A DNA stretch of 64,000 bases from Alicyclobacillus mali NBRC 102425 (GCF_001570745.1 NZ_BCSG01000012.1:62001-126000), one strand, 5' to 3'. Counted from the stretch's first letter, positions 46,625 to 56,510 are shown. Program-made: numbers and translations. Notes: a model not told the origin generated them from the sequence alone.

Positions 46625-47395
46625 GTGGCCGAGTATTATTTTCAGTATCATATTCGCCGGGACAGACCTGGTCTGTTGGGGGACATCGCTTCCCTGCTTG
46701 GCATGCTTGGCGTGAACATCGTACAATTATCAGGAGTGTCGGAGTATGGAAGAGGATTCCTGATCGATGTGGATCGAGCGGACATCCTCGATGTGCTTCG
46801 AACGATGCTCGAGTCGATGGAAGACATCGAAGTCACGGCGCTTAGGGAACCGACGCTTCGCGACAGGCTTGCGCTTCGGCACGGGCGGTTTATTGAGCGG
46901 AGTGACACGGAAAAACGCACATACCGGTTCGTTCGGGACGAGCTCGGGGTGCTGGTCGATTTTTTGGGCGAGATTCTGAAACGTCCGGGCCGGCAGATCA
47001 TCGGCGTGCGTGGGCAGCCGCGCGTCGGTAAAACCGAGGCCATCGTGGCCGCGAGCGTGTACGCCAACAAGCGCTGGCTCTTCGTGTCGTCCACGCTTCT
47101 GAAGCAGACCATCATGCGCGAGCTCCCTTCGGCCACGTTCCGAGCTGAACCGTTCGTCTACATCATCGATGGGGCCGTATCGGTCATGCGGGGCGGCGAA
47201 GAGCACATGCGCTGCGTGGACGAAATCCTCCGGATGAAGGCGCCGGTCGTGATCGAGCATCCAGACATCTTTGTCCGGCGTACGCGTTACACCTGGGATT
47301 TGTTCGATATGCTGATCGAACTGCGCCGAGATCCGCAGGAAGAAATTCGCTATGATATGTTCGAAGACGAACAGGCCTCGTGGGCTCACGAATAG
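46625..47395 (+). CDS. ymfK: YmfK family protein (DUF3388)
   Basis: A 256-residue protein like B. subtilis YmfK. The N-terminal ~75 residues look like an ACT-type regulatory fold (HIRRDRPGLLGDIASLLGML near 9). The rest has a P-loop-like segment GVRGQPRVGKTEAIV near 126, so nucleotide binding is possible. Function unknown. The GTG start has only a fair ribosome site (AAAGG). Position before ymfM and pgsA is as in Bacilli. Confidence 0.85.
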   Translation: MAEYYFQYHIRRDRPGLLGDIASLLGMLGVNIVQLSGVSEYGRGFLIDVDRADILDVLRTMLESMEDIEVTALREPTLRDRLALRHGRFIERSDTEKRTYRFVRDELGVLVDFLGEILKRPGRQIIGVRGQPRVGKTEAIVAASVYANKRWLFVSSTLLKQTIMRELPSATFRAEPFVYIIDGAVSVMRGGEEHMRCVDEILRMKAPVVIEHPDIFVRRTRYTWDLFDMLIELRRDPQEEIRYDMFEDEQASWAHE

Positions 47396-47424
47396 ATGCG
47401 CCAATGGGCAAGGGAGGGCGACGC

Positions 47425-48363
47425 GTGCACGAGCAGTTGGGGCAAATTCTGCGCGCAAGGCGCGAATCGCTCGGACTCACGGTGGAAGATGTCGAAGAGC
47501 GGACGAAAATTCGCAAGCGATACATCGAAGCACTGGAGTCGGGCCAGTGGGATGTGCTGCCGGGCCGCGTGTATGCGCGCGGTTTTGTGCGGAGTTACGC
47601 TGAGGTTCTCGGTCTGGACGGAAGTGACCTTTTGGAAAAATATGTGGATAGCGGTCATTCCAGCGCTGCTCAGCAGGGGACGAAGTCGGACGCATCGCCA
47701 GGGACGTCCGACGGCGCCGTAATGGACCGCAAACCTGCGGCGCGTATGGTGGAGCCGAGATCGCTCAATGAAATGGAGCGCACGCGGTCCCGCACGCAAG
47801 AACGGGCTGAGCGGCCTCGGCGAGACGTGTATGACCGACCTGTGCGATCGGTGGGCTCATGGTTTGGACAAGGTCTGCTCATCGTCGGTGCGCTCGTGGT
47901 GGTCGGAGGGGTGTACGTCCTTTTGCATCACCACCATGGCCAGGGCACTCACACGACCAACACGACCTCGTCGGGTCCGCCGAAGACGCAGGCCACCAAG
48001 CCTGCCGCGCACCAGACGGCTCCGCGTAAGCAACCGACGCAGCCCGTTCAACAGACTCAGCCAGCGGTGGTCGCCCTGCCGTATGCCAACGGGATGTACA
48101 CCTACAAGGTGCTTCACGCCTCGAATCTGCAGGTGGTGGTTACCGTGAATACGGGCGAACTGTGGTTCAGCGCGACCGCGGATGGTCAGGCGGTGGCGCC
48201 GAACGTCATCCTGAACCAAGGGCAATCCAAATCGTTCTCGGCGCAGAACAACGTCACCTTCCACCTCGGCCACGTTCAGGGCGTGTCCATTACGGTGGAC
48301 GGGAAACCGGTCCAGTTGCCGAATATCAATTGGGCGCCGGTCGTTGTGATTGAGCGAGGGTGA
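47425..48363 (+). CDS. ymfM: RodZ-like membrane protein (YmfM type)
   Basis: A 312-residue single-pass membrane protein linked to cell shape in relatives. It has an N-terminal helix-turn-helix domain (about 1-70: LGQILRARRESLGLTVEDV; VYARGFVRSYAEVLGLD), a charged linker, one membrane helix (about 149-170), a Thr/Pro/Gln-rich linker outside, and a beta-rich C-terminal domain of the DUF4115 type (about 225-310). GTG 47425, 6 bp after GGGAGGG, is chosen over ATG 47404. Confidence 0.88.
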   Translation: MHEQLGQILRARRESLGLTVEDVEERTKIRKRYIEALESGQWDVLPGRVYARGFVRSYAEVLGLDGSDLLEKYVDSGHSSAAQQGTKSDASPGTSDGAVMDRKPAARMVEPRSLNEMERTRSRTQERAERPRRDVYDRPVRSVGSWFGQGLLIVGALVVVGGVYVLLHHHHGQGTHTTNTTSSGPPKTQATKPAAHQTAPRKQPTQPVQQTQPAVVALPYANGMYTYKVLHASNLQVVVTVNTGELWFSATADGQAVAPNVILNQGQSKSFSAQNNVTFHLGHVQGVSITVDGKPVQLPNINWAPVVVIERG

Positions 48364-48408
48364 CGAGGACCGGTCGAAAGCGTACACTGGGTGTAGAGGA
48401 GCGGGAAC

Positions 48409-48903
48409 ATGGCCAAAGAGGCTTCGTTCGACATTGTGTCAAAGGTGGATCTTCAGGAGGTGTCGAACGCCGTTCAACAGTCTCGGCGGGAGATCGAGAC
48501 GAGGTTTGACTTCAAAGGCTCGAAGAGCGAGATTCGCCTGGACGGCGACAGGCTTACGCTGATCTCGGATGACGAGTACAAGCTTGAACAACTGTTGGAT
48601 GTTCTGCAGACGAAACTCGTCAAGCGAAACGTGTCGCTGAAGGCGCTCAGACCGGGTAAGGTCGAGCCTGCCGCGGGGGGCACGGTTCGCCAGGTGGTGG
48701 AACTCGTGAACGGCCTGGATGCCGATCACGCCAAACAGATCACCAAGCTGATCAAAGACTCTAAGATCAAAGTTCAGGCTCAGATTCAGGGCGACCAAAT
48801 TCGCGTCTCTGGCAAGAGTCGCGACGACCTCCAGGCAGTGATTCAGATGCTTCGCAGCGCAGAGTTGGATGTTCCGCTGCAATTCACGAACTATCGCTCG
48901 TGA
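48409..48903 (+). CDS. yajQ: YajQ family nucleotide-binding protein
   Basis: A 164-residue UPF0234 protein. The N-terminal [18 protein letters not shown] and [11 protein letters not shown] near 32 and the C-terminal [15 protein letters not shown] near 134 are family hallmarks. YajQ proteins bind nucleotides, and some are c-di-GMP effectors in other bacteria. It is inserted between ymfM and pgsA, as in several non-Bacillus Firmicutes. Confidence 0.95.
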   Translation: MAKEASFDIVSKVDLQEVSNAVQQSRREIETRFDFKGSKSEIRLDGDRLTLISDDEYKLEQLLDVLQTKLVKRNVSLKALRPGKVEPAAGGTVRQVVELVNGLDADHAKQITKLIKDSKIKVQAQIQGDQIRVSGKSRDDLQAVIQMLRSAELDVPLQFTNYRS

Positions 48904-48945
48904 CCGGGTGCCAGTGCGCAAATCGGACAAGAGGGGCGTGGGCCA

Positions 48946-49527
48946 TTGAATCTGGCAAATCGGATTACACTGGCCAGAATTTTGCTGGTGCCGGTCGTCT
49001 GCGTGATCTTGTTGGTCCCTTTTCACATCGGCTCCGTGACGTTTCACGGGCAGACCACAACCGTGAATGAGGCCTTGGCCGCGCTGGTCTTTATCGCAGC
49101 GGCGGCCACGGACGCGTTGGACGGGCGGATTGCGCGGAAGCGGAACATGATCACGAATTTCGGGAAGTTCCTCGATCCACTGGCGGATAAGCTTTTGGTC
49201 TCGGCGGTGCTCATCATTCTGGTTCAAATGCAGCGCATGCCAGCGTGGGTCGCGATTGTGATCATCAGCCGCGAGTTCGCGGTCACCGGGCTTCGCCTTA
49301 TCGCCGCGGGAGACGGGGTGGTGGTGGCCGCAAGCCAGTGGGGGAAGTGGAAGACGACCGCGCAGATGGTGGGCATTGTCCTGTTGATGCTGAACAATTT
49401 CCCGTTTTCTGTAATTCGTGTTCCGGTTGCTCAGGTGATGATTTACGTCATGGTGATTATGACCGTGGTGTCGGCAATCGACTATTTTATGAAGAATCGA
49501 GAGATGATCTTGTCTCGCGCCTCGTGA
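48946..49527 (+). CDS. pgsA: CDP-diacylglycerol-glycerol-3-phosphate 3-phosphatidyltransferase
   Basis: Makes phosphatidylglycerophosphate, the committed step to phosphatidylglycerol. The 193 residues span several membrane helices and carry the CDP-alcohol phosphotransferase motif DALDGRIARKR near 46 with the following G and two Asp (GKFLDPLADK near 66). The TTG start follows AGAGGGGCG. Confidence 0.96.
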   Translation: MNLANRITLARILLVPVVCVILLVPFHIGSVTFHGQTTTVNEALAALVFIAAAATDALDGRIARKRNMITNFGKFLDPLADKLLVSAVLIILVQMQRMPAWVAIVIISREFAVTGLRLIAAGDGVVVAASQWGKWKTTAQMVGIVLLMLNNFPFSVIRVPVAQVMIYVMVIMTVVSAIDYFMKNREMILSRAS

Positions 49528-49540
49528 GGCGCACGTCGGG

Positions 49541-50854
49541 ATGGAGAGGGTGGCTGTGGCCTTGGCAGAGCCTTGCCGCGCCGAACTGATTGCGGTGGGT
49601 ACAGAGATTGTCATCGGACAGATTCACAACGGGCATGCCCGGGAGATTTCGCAGGAACTTGCGAAGCACGGAATGTACGTGTACTATCACAGTGCGGTAG
49701 GAGACAACGAGGCGCGGATTATTGAGACGTTCTCCATCGCTTCCCGGCGCTCGAACGCCGTGATTGCGACAGGGGGACTGGGGCCCACGCAGGACGACTT
49801 GACGAAGGAAGCACTGGCGAAATTCCTGGGTAGAAACCTTGTGCTTTCCCAGGAGGCGCTGACGGAAGTCGAATCGTATTTCAAGCGAAGAGGCAGGCCC
49901 ATGCCGGAGCAGAACCGGAAGCAGGCCCTCGTCATTGAAGGCGGAGAATGGATTCCGAACCCGAACGGGACCGCACCGGGACAGTACGTATTTGACAACG
50001 GCGTGCATTACTTTCTTCTTCCGGGTCCGCCCCTCGAAATGCGTCCCATGCTGCAAAATTACGTGATTCCTCGCCTGGTAGACCACTTTGGTGGTACGCG
50101 CAAGTTGGTTTCCCGGATTCTCCATTTCTGCGGCATCGGCGAGTCAGATGTGGATGCGAGAATCGCCGATCTGACATGCAAGGATAACCCGACCGTGGCG
50201 CCGTACGCTGGCGAGGGCGAGATGGTCCTGCGGATTACAGCGTCCGGCCCGACCGAGGACGCGTGCTGGGAACTCATCCGCCCGGTCGAAGACGAGTTGC
50301 GCAAACGGTTCGCCCCCTTCATTTACGGGGTAGATGCCGATTCGCTGGCATCGGTCGTTTTGCGGCGGCTCCAAGAGACCGGCTCAACGCTGGCCGTGGC
50401 GGAAAGCTGCACCGGCGGCATGCTGGCCGAGATGATCACGGACGTGCCCGGCAGCTCATCGTCGTTTTTGGGCGGTGTCGTGGCGTATGACAATCGGGTC
50501 AAGGCGTCCGTGGTGGGGGTTCGTGAGGAGACCCTGGCCGCACACGGGGCCGTGTCGGAGCAGACGGCGCGCGAACTCGCTCAAGGTGTCCGCGACAAGC
50601 TCGGTGCGACGTATGGCATTGGCGTGACGGGCATCGCGGGCCCCGGAGGCGGCACGCCGGAGAAACCCGTTGGACTCGTGTACGTTGGGCTCGCGGGTCC
50701 TCGAGGCTGTCGAGTTTATGAACTCAGGCTGCGTGGATCGCGCGCCCAGATTCGGATCCGCAGCTGCAAACAGGCGCTATGGAGACTGTGGCAGGAGTTG
50801 AATGGAGATTCTGATGTGGGAAGAGACAAGACAGGCAGAGGAGAGAAAGGTTGA
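49541..50854 (+). CDS. cinA: Competence/damage-inducible protein CinA (NMN amidohydrolase domain)
   Basis: Two-domain protein of about 437 residues. The N-terminal MoCF domain (ELIAVGTEIVIGQIHNGH near 15; GGLGPTQDDLTKEAL near 78) is linked to ADP-ribose pyrophosphatase activity; the C-terminal domain (AVAESCTGGMLAEMIT near 285; GVTGIAGPGGGTPEKPVG near 363) is an NMN deamidase in homologues. GTG 49556, 7 bp after GGAGAGG, could be the true start in place of ATG 49541. Position before recA is standard. Confidence 0.95.
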   Translation: MERVAVALAEPCRAELIAVGTEIVIGQIHNGHAREISQELAKHGMYVYYHSAVGDNEARIIETFSIASRRSNAVIATGGLGPTQDDLTKEALAKFLGRNLVLSQEALTEVESYFKRRGRPMPEQNRKQALVIEGGEWIPNPNGTAPGQYVFDNGVHYFLLPGPPLEMRPMLQNYVIPRLVDHFGGTRKLVSRILHFCGIGESDVDARIADLTCKDNPTVAPYAGEGEMVLRITASGPTEDACWELIRPVEDELRKRFAPFIYGVDADSLASVVLRRLQETGSTLAVAESCTGGMLAEMITDVPGSSSSFLGGVVAYDNRVKASVVGVREETLAAHGAVSEQTARELAQGVRDKLGATYGIGVTGIAGPGGGTPEKPVGLVYVGLAGPRGCRVYELRLRGSRAQIRIRSCKQALWRLWQELNGDSDVGRDKTGRGEKG

Positions 50855-50858
50855 GAGT

Positions 50859-52439
50859 ATGTCATCGTTTGAGTCTTTTGGGTTGAACCGCCGCGTACTG
50901 CAGGCGATTCACGATATGGGGTTTGAAGAGCCATCGCCGATTCAGGCGGCGTGTATTCCTGTCGTGCTGGAGGGCCGGGACGTGATCGGCCAGGCACAGA
51001 CCGGCACAGGGAAGACCGCCGCGTTCGGCATCCCGTTGGTGGAACGGGTGTCGACCGAGCCGCGCGTGCAGGCCATCGTGCTGACGCCGACGCGCGAGTT
51101 GGCGATCCAGGTGGCTGGTGAGGTCCGCAAAATCGCGAAATACAAGCGCGTCCGATCCGTCCCGATTTACGGCGGACAGTCCATCGTGCACCAGATCCGC
51201 GCGTTGAAGCAAGGCGTGCAAATTGTCATCGGCACGCCTGGGCGGGTGTTGGATCACATCCACCGCGGAACGCTGTCGCTGAACGACGTGAAGATGGTTG
51301 TGCTCGACGAAGCCGACGAGATGCTCGACATGGGCTTCATCGAAGACATCGAGGCGATTTTGCGCGAGACGCCGAGCGACAGACAGACCATGCTGTTCTC
51401 GGCCACCTTCCCGAACGAGGTCAAGCGGCTCGCGCTGCGTTACATGCAGGATCCGCAGCACATCACGGTCAATCGCGGCGAGGTGACCGTACCGCAAATC
51501 GATCAGGTCTGCTACAAGGTGCTGGAGCGCAACAAGCTCGACAGCCTCTGCCGCATCGTGGACAGCGAGGACATCCAGCTCGGGATCATTTTCTGCCGGA
51601 CGAAGCGCGGTGTGGACGATCTCGTCGAGGCCCTGCTCGCGCGCGGCTACCTCGCGGATGGTCTGCACGGAGACCTGAGCCAGGCTCAGCGCGACAGGGT
51701 CATGCGCAAGTTCCGCAAGAATGAAATCGAGCTGTTGGTCGCGACAGACGTGGCGGCTCGCGGGCTGGACGTCGACGACGTGACGCACGTCATCAACTAC
51801 GACGTCCCACAGGATCCCGAGTCGTACGTGCATCGCATTGGCCGCACCGGGCGCGCTGGCAAGCGAGGTCTCGCGATTACGCTGGTGACGCCCCGCGAAT
51901 ACAAACTGTTGAAGCAGATTGAGCGGGAAATCAAGCAGAAGATCACGGTCCGCGAGGTGCCGTCGCTGGAGGACGTGGCCGAGCGGCAGGCGGAGATGTG
52001 GCGCAGCAAAATCGTGGACGTCATCCGCGAGGGCGGCCTCGCGCCGTATCGTGCGATCCTGAGCGGCCTCGTGGACGAGCACGATCCCATCGATATCGCG
52101 TCGGCCTTGCTGAAACTCGCTTCCTCAGGCGATGGGAACCGGTCGGAGGCGGACGAATACGACTTCGGAGACACGGGCGCGCGGCCGGGGATGGTGCGGT
52201 TCTTCGTCAATGTCGGCCGCACAGCTCGGATGAGCCCACAGGACTTCGTCCGCGCCATCTCGGAAGAGGCCGGCGTGCCGGGCGACGCGGTCGGCCGGAT
52301 CGACATGTTCGAGAAGTTTACGTTCATCGAGGTGGAGGAAGAGAGCGCGCCTTTCGTCTACGAGGCGCTGCGCCAAAGCCGAATCAATGGCACGCGGGTG
52401 AATTTGGAGCCCGCGAAGCCGCGCTCGTCGCGCCGCTGA
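50859..52439 (+). CDS. DEAD-box ATP-dependent RNA helicase with DbpA-type RNA-binding domain
   Basis: RNA helicase of the CshA/DeaD group, 526 residues. It has a Q motif (EEPSPIQAACIP near 25), AQTGTGKT near 45, DEADEMLDMGF near 149, SATFP near 185 and HRIGRTGRAGKRG near 325. The C-terminal ~80 residues (VRFFVNVGRTARMSP; KFTFIEVEEESAPF) form a DbpA-type RNA-binding domain. ATG 50859 is preferred (AAAGG upstream, 4 bp after cinA); ATGs at 50802 and 50814 are less likely. It is inserted between cinA and recA, which adjoin in B. subtilis. Confidence 0.95.
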   Translation: MSSFESFGLNRRVLQAIHDMGFEEPSPIQAACIPVVLEGRDVIGQAQTGTGKTAAFGIPLVERVSTEPRVQAIVLTPTRELAIQVAGEVRKIAKYKRVRSVPIYGGQSIVHQIRALKQGVQIVIGTPGRVLDHIHRGTLSLNDVKMVVLDEADEMLDMGFIEDIEAILRETPSDRQTMLFSATFPNEVKRLALRYMQDPQHITVNRGEVTVPQIDQVCYKVLERNKLDSLCRIVDSEDIQLGIIFCRTKRGVDDLVEALLARGYLADGLHGDLSQAQRDRVMRKFRKNEIELLVATDVAARGLDVDDVTHVINYDVPQDPESYVHRIGRTGRAGKRGLAITLVTPREYKLLKQIEREIKQKITVREVPSLEDVAERQAEMWRSKIVDVIREGGLAPYRAILSGLVDEHDPIDIASALLKLASSGDGNRSEADEYDFGDTGARPGMVRFFVNVGRTARMSPQDFVRAISEEAGVPGDAVGRIDMFEKFTFIEVEEESAPFVYEALRQSRINGTRVNLEPAKPRSSRR

Positions 52440-52458
52440 ACGCAGGTCGAGCAGGGAG

Positions 52459-52491
52459 AGAGCCGGACACGCGAGTGTCCGGCTCTTGCTT
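52459..52491 (+). terminator. Rho-independent terminator after the helicase
   Basis: Perfect 12-bp stem AGAGCCGGACAC/GTGTCCGGCTCT with a GCGA loop, followed by TTGCTT. It isolates recA from upstream transcription. Confidence 0.85.
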
Positions 52492-52517
52492 CGCCTGGGG
52501 GTCCGGAAACGTCGATG

Positions 52518-52531
52518 CGAACGTTTGTTTG
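52518..52531. promoter_or_regulatory. LexA (SOS) box of recA
   Basis: CGAACGTTTGTTTG resembles the Gram-positive SOS box CGAAC-N4-GTTCG with one change (GTTTG). It overlaps the recA -35, the expected place for LexA repression. Confidence 0.75.
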
Positions 52532-52556
52532 CATTTTTCGCAGGAACGTGTACAAT
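52529..52556 (+). promoter_or_regulatory. Sigma-A promoter of recA
   Basis: TTGCAT (52529-52534), 16 bp, TACAAT (52551-52556), giving a leader of about 100 nt. Confidence 0.65.
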
Positions 52557-52666
52557 CGGATCGAAGGATTCCTGCGAGCGTTCGCGAATAGGTTCCCGTG
52601 TTCGGGAGCGAGCGGAGAAGAGGCTCACGGGCATACGCGCTTGAAGAAATTGAGGGATGGTGTGTC

Positions 52667-53734
52667 ATGGGAGACAAAAAGGCGGCTTTGGAACAAGCCC
52701 TGCGAAAAATTGAGAAGGAATTTGGGAAGGGCTCCATCATGCGGCTCGGTGAAGCGGCTGCAATGACGGTGGAGACCGTGCCGACGGGGTCGATTGCGCT
52801 TGACATTGCGCTCGGCGTCGGAGGGCTCCCTCGTGGCAGAATCGTGGAAATCTACGGGCCCGAGTCGTCAGGCAAGACGACTGTCGCGCTGCACGTTGTC
52901 GCGGAGGTGCAGAAACTCGGCGGTCAGGCGGCGTTCATCGACGCGGAACACGCGCTGGATCCGGTGTACGCCCAAAAGCTCGGCGTCAACATCGACGAGC
53001 TTTTGATTTCTCAGCCGGACACGGGGGAGCAGGCGCTCGAAATCGCCGAGGCGCTCGTTCGGAGTGGCGCGGTGGACGTGATTGTGGTGGATTCCGTGGC
53101 AGCCCTGGTTCCGAAGAATGAACTGGAAGGCGACATGGGTGATTCGCATGTCGGATTGCAGGCCCGCCTGATGTCGCAGGCGCTGCGCAAGTTGGCTGGC
53201 GCCATCAGCAAATCGAAGACCATTGCCATCTTTATCAACCAAATCCGCGAAAAGGTCGGCGTCATGTTCGGTAATCCAGAGACGACGACGGGCGGACGAG
53301 CGTTGAAATTTTACGCTTCTGTCCGGTTGGAGGTCCGGCGCGTCGAGGCCATCAAACAGGGAAATGACGTCGTGGGATCGCGGACGCGCATCAAAGTGGT
53401 GAAAAATAAGGTCGCGCCGCCGTTTCGGCAGTGCGACGTGGATATCATGTTCGGAGAAGGAATCTCGCGAGAAGGCAGCCTGATCGATATTGCCGCCGAG
53501 ATCGACGTCGTGCAGAAGAGCGGAGCCTGGTATTCCTTTGGCGAGGATCGTCTCGGGCAAGGGCGCGAGAACGCGAAGCAGTATCTGAAGGAGCATCCGG
53601 AAATCGCGGAGCAAATCGAGGCGGCGGTTCGCGATTATTACCATGTGAATCCGGCCAAACCGCTGGTTGCCGCCGCTGCGGAGGATGCGGACGATGACGC
53701 AGATGACGCATTCGACGAATTCGACGCCTTCTGA
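52667..53734 (+). CDS. recA: Recombinase RecA
   Basis: Strand-exchange ATPase and SOS co-protease. It has 355 residues: the Walker [10 protein letters not shown] near 65, [13 protein letters not shown] near 142 (Walker B), the L2 loop region with [19 protein letters not shown] near 191, and a C-terminal acidic tail ([17 protein letters not shown]). ATG 52667 lies 7 bp after GAGGGATGG. The last 41 bp overlap recX. Confidence 0.99.
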   Translation: MGDKKAALEQALRKIEKEFGKGSIMRLGEAAAMTVETVPTGSIALDIALGVGGLPRGRIVEIYGPESSGKTTVALHVVAEVQKLGGQAAFIDAEHALDPVYAQKLGVNIDELLISQPDTGEQALEIAEALVRSGAVDVIVVDSVAALVPKNELEGDMGDSHVGLQARLMSQALRKLAGAISKSKTIAIFINQIREKVGVMFGNPETTTGGRALKFYASVRLEVRRVEAIKQGNDVVGSRTRIKVVKNKVAPPFRQCDVDIMFGEGISREGSLIDIAAEIDVVQKSGAWYSFGEDRLGQGRENAKQYLKEHPEIAEQIEAAVRDYYHVNPAKPLVAAAAEDADDDADDAFDEFDAF

Positions 53735-54398
53735 GCACGAGCCGATCGTCCTCGTGCGCCGCAGCGAGGCCGCTGGAAAATGGCGGCCCCTGATCTGCGT
53801 CGAGTTCAAAGGGGCGCCCTGCTTGTACTTGACGGCGGAGGATTGGGTGCAGTGTGGCCTCCAGATGGGCATGCCCATACCGGATGAGCTCTACGCGGAA
53901 CTGGCGCAGCGCTCTGAGGTGGCAAGGGCTCTGCGCGACGCGCTGCGCCTGCTGGAAATTCGCCCGCGTTTTGAGCGCGAACTGAGCCAAGCGTTGCTGC
54001 GCAAGGGATGGGCACAAGAGAGCATCGACGGCGCGCTTCATCGCCTGCGCGAGAAGGGACTTCTCGACGATGAGAGGCTTGTGCGGGACCGCGTGGACGC
54101 TTGGGCAGGCACGCGTAGTCGACGGGAGATCCGGGCCAAATTGAGATCTCGAGGAGCGCCGGCTGAGCTGGTAAACCAATTTGTTGCGGCGTGTGTGGAT
54201 ACCGAGCAAGAGCGAGAGGCCGCCGTCAAGTTCGCAGAGAAATACTTTCGACGCGCGGCTGGCCGAACCAGCGATGTGGACGAGCGCCGTGCCGTGGCTC
54301 ACCTGGTGCGCAAGGGATTTTCGCTGTCCGTCGCGCGCCAGGCGGTGCAGGAAGCAGCTCGGCGGTATGGGGAGCAGGGGCGCAACGAATGGGCGTAA
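53694..54398 (+). CDS. recX: Regulatory protein RecX
   Basis: Modulator of RecA filaments. The 234 residues are mostly helical three-helix repeats: [20 protein letters not shown] near 84, [19 protein letters not shown] near 112 and [19 protein letters not shown] near 202. The ATG at 53694 has GGAGG 9 bp upstream inside recA, so recA and recX overlap and are probably coupled. Confidence 0.93.
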   Translation: MTQMTHSTNSTPSEHEPIVLVRRSEAAGKWRPLICVEFKGAPCLYLTAEDWVQCGLQMGMPIPDELYAELAQRSEVARALRDALRLLEIRPRFERELSQALLRKGWAQESIDGALHRLREKGLLDDERLVRDRVDAWAGTRSRREIRAKLRSRGAPAELVNQFVAACVDTEQEREAAVKFAEKYFRRAAGRTSDVDERRAVAHLVRKGFSLSVARQAVQEAARRYGEQGRNEWA

Positions 54399-54408
54399 TC
54401 GCCTTTTC

Positions 54409-54438
54409 TTGACACCGTTTTGAAACAACACGTAGAAT
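54409..54438 (+). promoter_or_regulatory. Sigma-A promoter of rny
   Basis: TTGACA (54409-54414, perfect), 18 bp, TAGAAT (54433-54438), giving a leader of about 85 nt before the rny TTG. Confidence 0.75.
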
Positions 54439-54529
54439 AAAAGTGCGTATCACCTACGGCCTCTAGCTCGAAGACGTCATGGTTCCGATGCGAACAGGTG
54501 ATCGTCGACCGGAGCAAGGAGGCGCCTCA

Positions 54530-56077
54530 TTGGAAGTCGCAGTCTGGCTGTTGATCGTGGTTTCGCTTGCTTGTCTAGGCATTGGATTAGGTGTAGGGTA
54601 CGTGGTCCGGCGCATGGTCGCCGAGGCCAAAATAGGCGCCGCGGAAGCTCGCGCCTTGGAAATTATAGAAGCCGCGCAGCGAGACGTCGAGGCTCGCCGC
54701 AAGGAGGCGGTGCTTGAGGCGAAGGAAGAGACGCACCGCATCCGACAGGAGGCCGAGAAGGAGCTGCGCGAGCGACGCAACGAGATTCAGCGGATGGAGC
54801 GCCGTATTCTGCAAAAGGAAGAGGCGCTCGACAAGAAGCTCGAGGTTTTGGAACAGAAGTCCGAAGAGCTTCGCCGAGAAGAGATGGCCATTCAGACGCT
54901 GAAAGACGAGGCCGAGGCTTTGCGCCATGAGCAGGTCCGGGAACTCGAGAGGATTTCCGGCTTGACGCGGGAGAGCGCGCGGCAGCTCATTCTGGAACAG
55001 GTTGAGCGCGAGGTGCGTCACGATGCGGCACTGATGGTCAAGCAGATCGAGCAGGAGGCCAAGCGCGAGGCGGATCGCCGGGCGAGAGACATCGTCGCCA
55101 ATGCCATTCAGCGGTGTGCCGCGGACCACGCTTCCGAGATCACGGTGACGGTGGTCAACCTGCCGAACGACGAGATGAAGGGCCGCATCATTGGGCGAGA
55201 AGGGCGCAATATTCGAACCCTCGAGTCGCTCACGGGCGTGGATTTGATTATCGATGACACGCCGGAAGCCGTCATCCTGTCTGGATTCGATCCCATCCGC
55301 CGTGAAATCGCGAAAATTGCCCTTGAGCGGTTGGTTGCTGACGGGCGCATCCATCCCGCACGAATCGAAGAAATGGTGGAGCGGGCTCGCCGGGAGATCG
55401 AGGACGTCATCCGCGAGCAAGGCGAGCAGGCCACGTTTGACGCGAATGTGCACGGCTTGCATCCCGATCTGGTGAAACTGCTCGGTCGGCTCCGCTTCCG
55501 CACGAGTTATGGACAAAACGTGTTGAAGCACTCTATCGAGGTCGCGCATCTCGCAGGGATGATGGCTTCTGAGCTCGGTCTCGACGCAGCCATCGCGCGG
55601 CGAGGTGGATTGTTGCACGACATCGGTAAAGCGGTCACGCACGAGGTGGAGGGATCGCACGTCGAGATCGGTGTAGATCTCGCGCGCCGATATAAGGAGC
55701 ATCCCGTCGTGATCAACTGTATTGCCGCGCATCACGGCGATGTAGAATTCACGTCGCCGATCTCCGTGATTGTGGCGGCGGCGGACGCCATCTCGGCGGC
55801 TCGCCCGGGTGCGCGCCGTGAAACGCTGGAAGTGTACATGAAACGCTTGGAGAAACTCGAGCACATCGCGGATTCCTTCGCGGGTGTCGAGAAGAGTTAC
55901 GCGATTCAGGCGGGTCGCGAGATCCGCATCATCGTAAAACCCGAATTGGTCGACGATGCTGAGTCTGCGCTGGTTGCAAAGGAGATATCGAAGAAGATCG
56001 AGAACGAACTCGACTATCCCGGCCAGATCAAGGTGACGGTAATTCGAGAAACTAGAGCCGTTGAATACGCAAAATAG
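54530..56077 (+). CDS. rny: Ribonuclease Y
   Basis: Membrane-anchored endoribonuclease that starts mRNA decay in Firmicutes. The 515 residues are a membrane helix (about 5-25), a long coiled coil (30-200), a KH domain ([21 protein letters not shown] near 215) and an HD domain ([12 protein letters not shown] near 333; the His-Asp pair in LLHDIGKAV near 362). The TTG at 54530, 7 bp after AAGGAGG, gives the normal N-terminus; the upstream ATG would add 17 unlikely residues. Confidence 0.97.
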   Translation: MEVAVWLLIVVSLACLGIGLGVGYVVRRMVAEAKIGAAEARALEIIEAAQRDVEARRKEAVLEAKEETHRIRQEAEKELRERRNEIQRMERRILQKEEALDKKLEVLEQKSEELRREEMAIQTLKDEAEALRHEQVRELERISGLTRESARQLILEQVEREVRHDAALMVKQIEQEAKREADRRARDIVANAIQRCAADHASEITVTVVNLPNDEMKGRIIGREGRNIRTLESLTGVDLIIDDTPEAVILSGFDPIRREIAKIALERLVADGRIHPARIEEMVERARREIEDVIREQGEQATFDANVHGLHPDLVKLLGRLRFRTSYGQNVLKHSIEVAHLAGMMASELGLDAAIARRGGLLHDIGKAVTHEVEGSHVEIGVDLARRYKEHPVVINCIAAHHGDVEFTSPISVIVAAADAISAARPGARRETLEVYMKRLEKLEHIADSFAGVEKSYAIQAGREIRIIVKPELVDDAESALVAKEISKKIENELDYPGQIKVTVIRETRAVEYAK

Positions 56078-56104
56078 GGCAGCCTGACGGCTGACCCTAT
56101 TTTT
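56073..56104 (+). terminator. Rho-independent terminator after rny
   Basis: AATAGGG/CCCTATT with an inner AGCC/GGCT, followed by TTTTT. The rny stop codon TAG lies in the 5' arm. Confidence 0.85.
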
Positions 56105-56233
56105 ATAGATCGGGTGGATGGCCTCCGACGTAAACCAGCGACGCTGCGCCCTCTTGTCCGTTAGCATAATGGGCTTTCTGGCGAATATCGTATAGTGTCC
56201 CACTGCCGACGGAACAGAGGAGGTCATCTCACC

Positions 56234-56494
56234 GTGGATGTGTTAAAAGTCTCGGCAAAATCGAATCCCAATTCTGTCGCAGGCGCCCTCGCCGGCGTCG
56301 TGCGCGAGCAAGGTTCGGCAGAAATTCAGGCCATTGGTGCGGGGGCTCTGAACCAGGCCGTGAAGGCCGTCGCAATCGCGAGAGGGTTCGTCGCACCGAG
56401 CGGCATCGATTTGGTCTGCGTACCTGCTTTTACGGACATCAAGATCGATGGCGAAGATCGAACCGCCATTCGCCTGCTCGTAGAGCCTCGCTGA
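56234..56494 (+). CDS. spoVS: Stage V sporulation protein S
   Basis: Alba-like small protein needed for septation and coat formation steps of sporulation. It has 86 residues, the exact family length, nearly invariant in sequence (VLKVSAKSNPNSVAGALAG; IGAGALNQAVKAVAIARGF; PAFTDIKIDGE). The GTG start lies 9 bp after AGAGGAGGT. A TATAGT at 56191-56196 could be part of its promoter, but no good -35 or sigma-H pattern was found. Confidence 0.98.
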   Translation: MDVLKVSAKSNPNSVAGALAGVVREQGSAEIQAIGAGALNQAVKAVAIARGFVAPSGIDLVCVPAFTDIKIDGEDRTAIRLLVEPR

Positions 56495-56510
56495 GAAAGG
56501 ATGAAGACCG

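Noticed and set aside
56191-56196. TATAGT as a sigma-A promoter for spoVS
   Set aside because: No acceptable -35 at 16-18 bp and no sigma-H-type -35 either.
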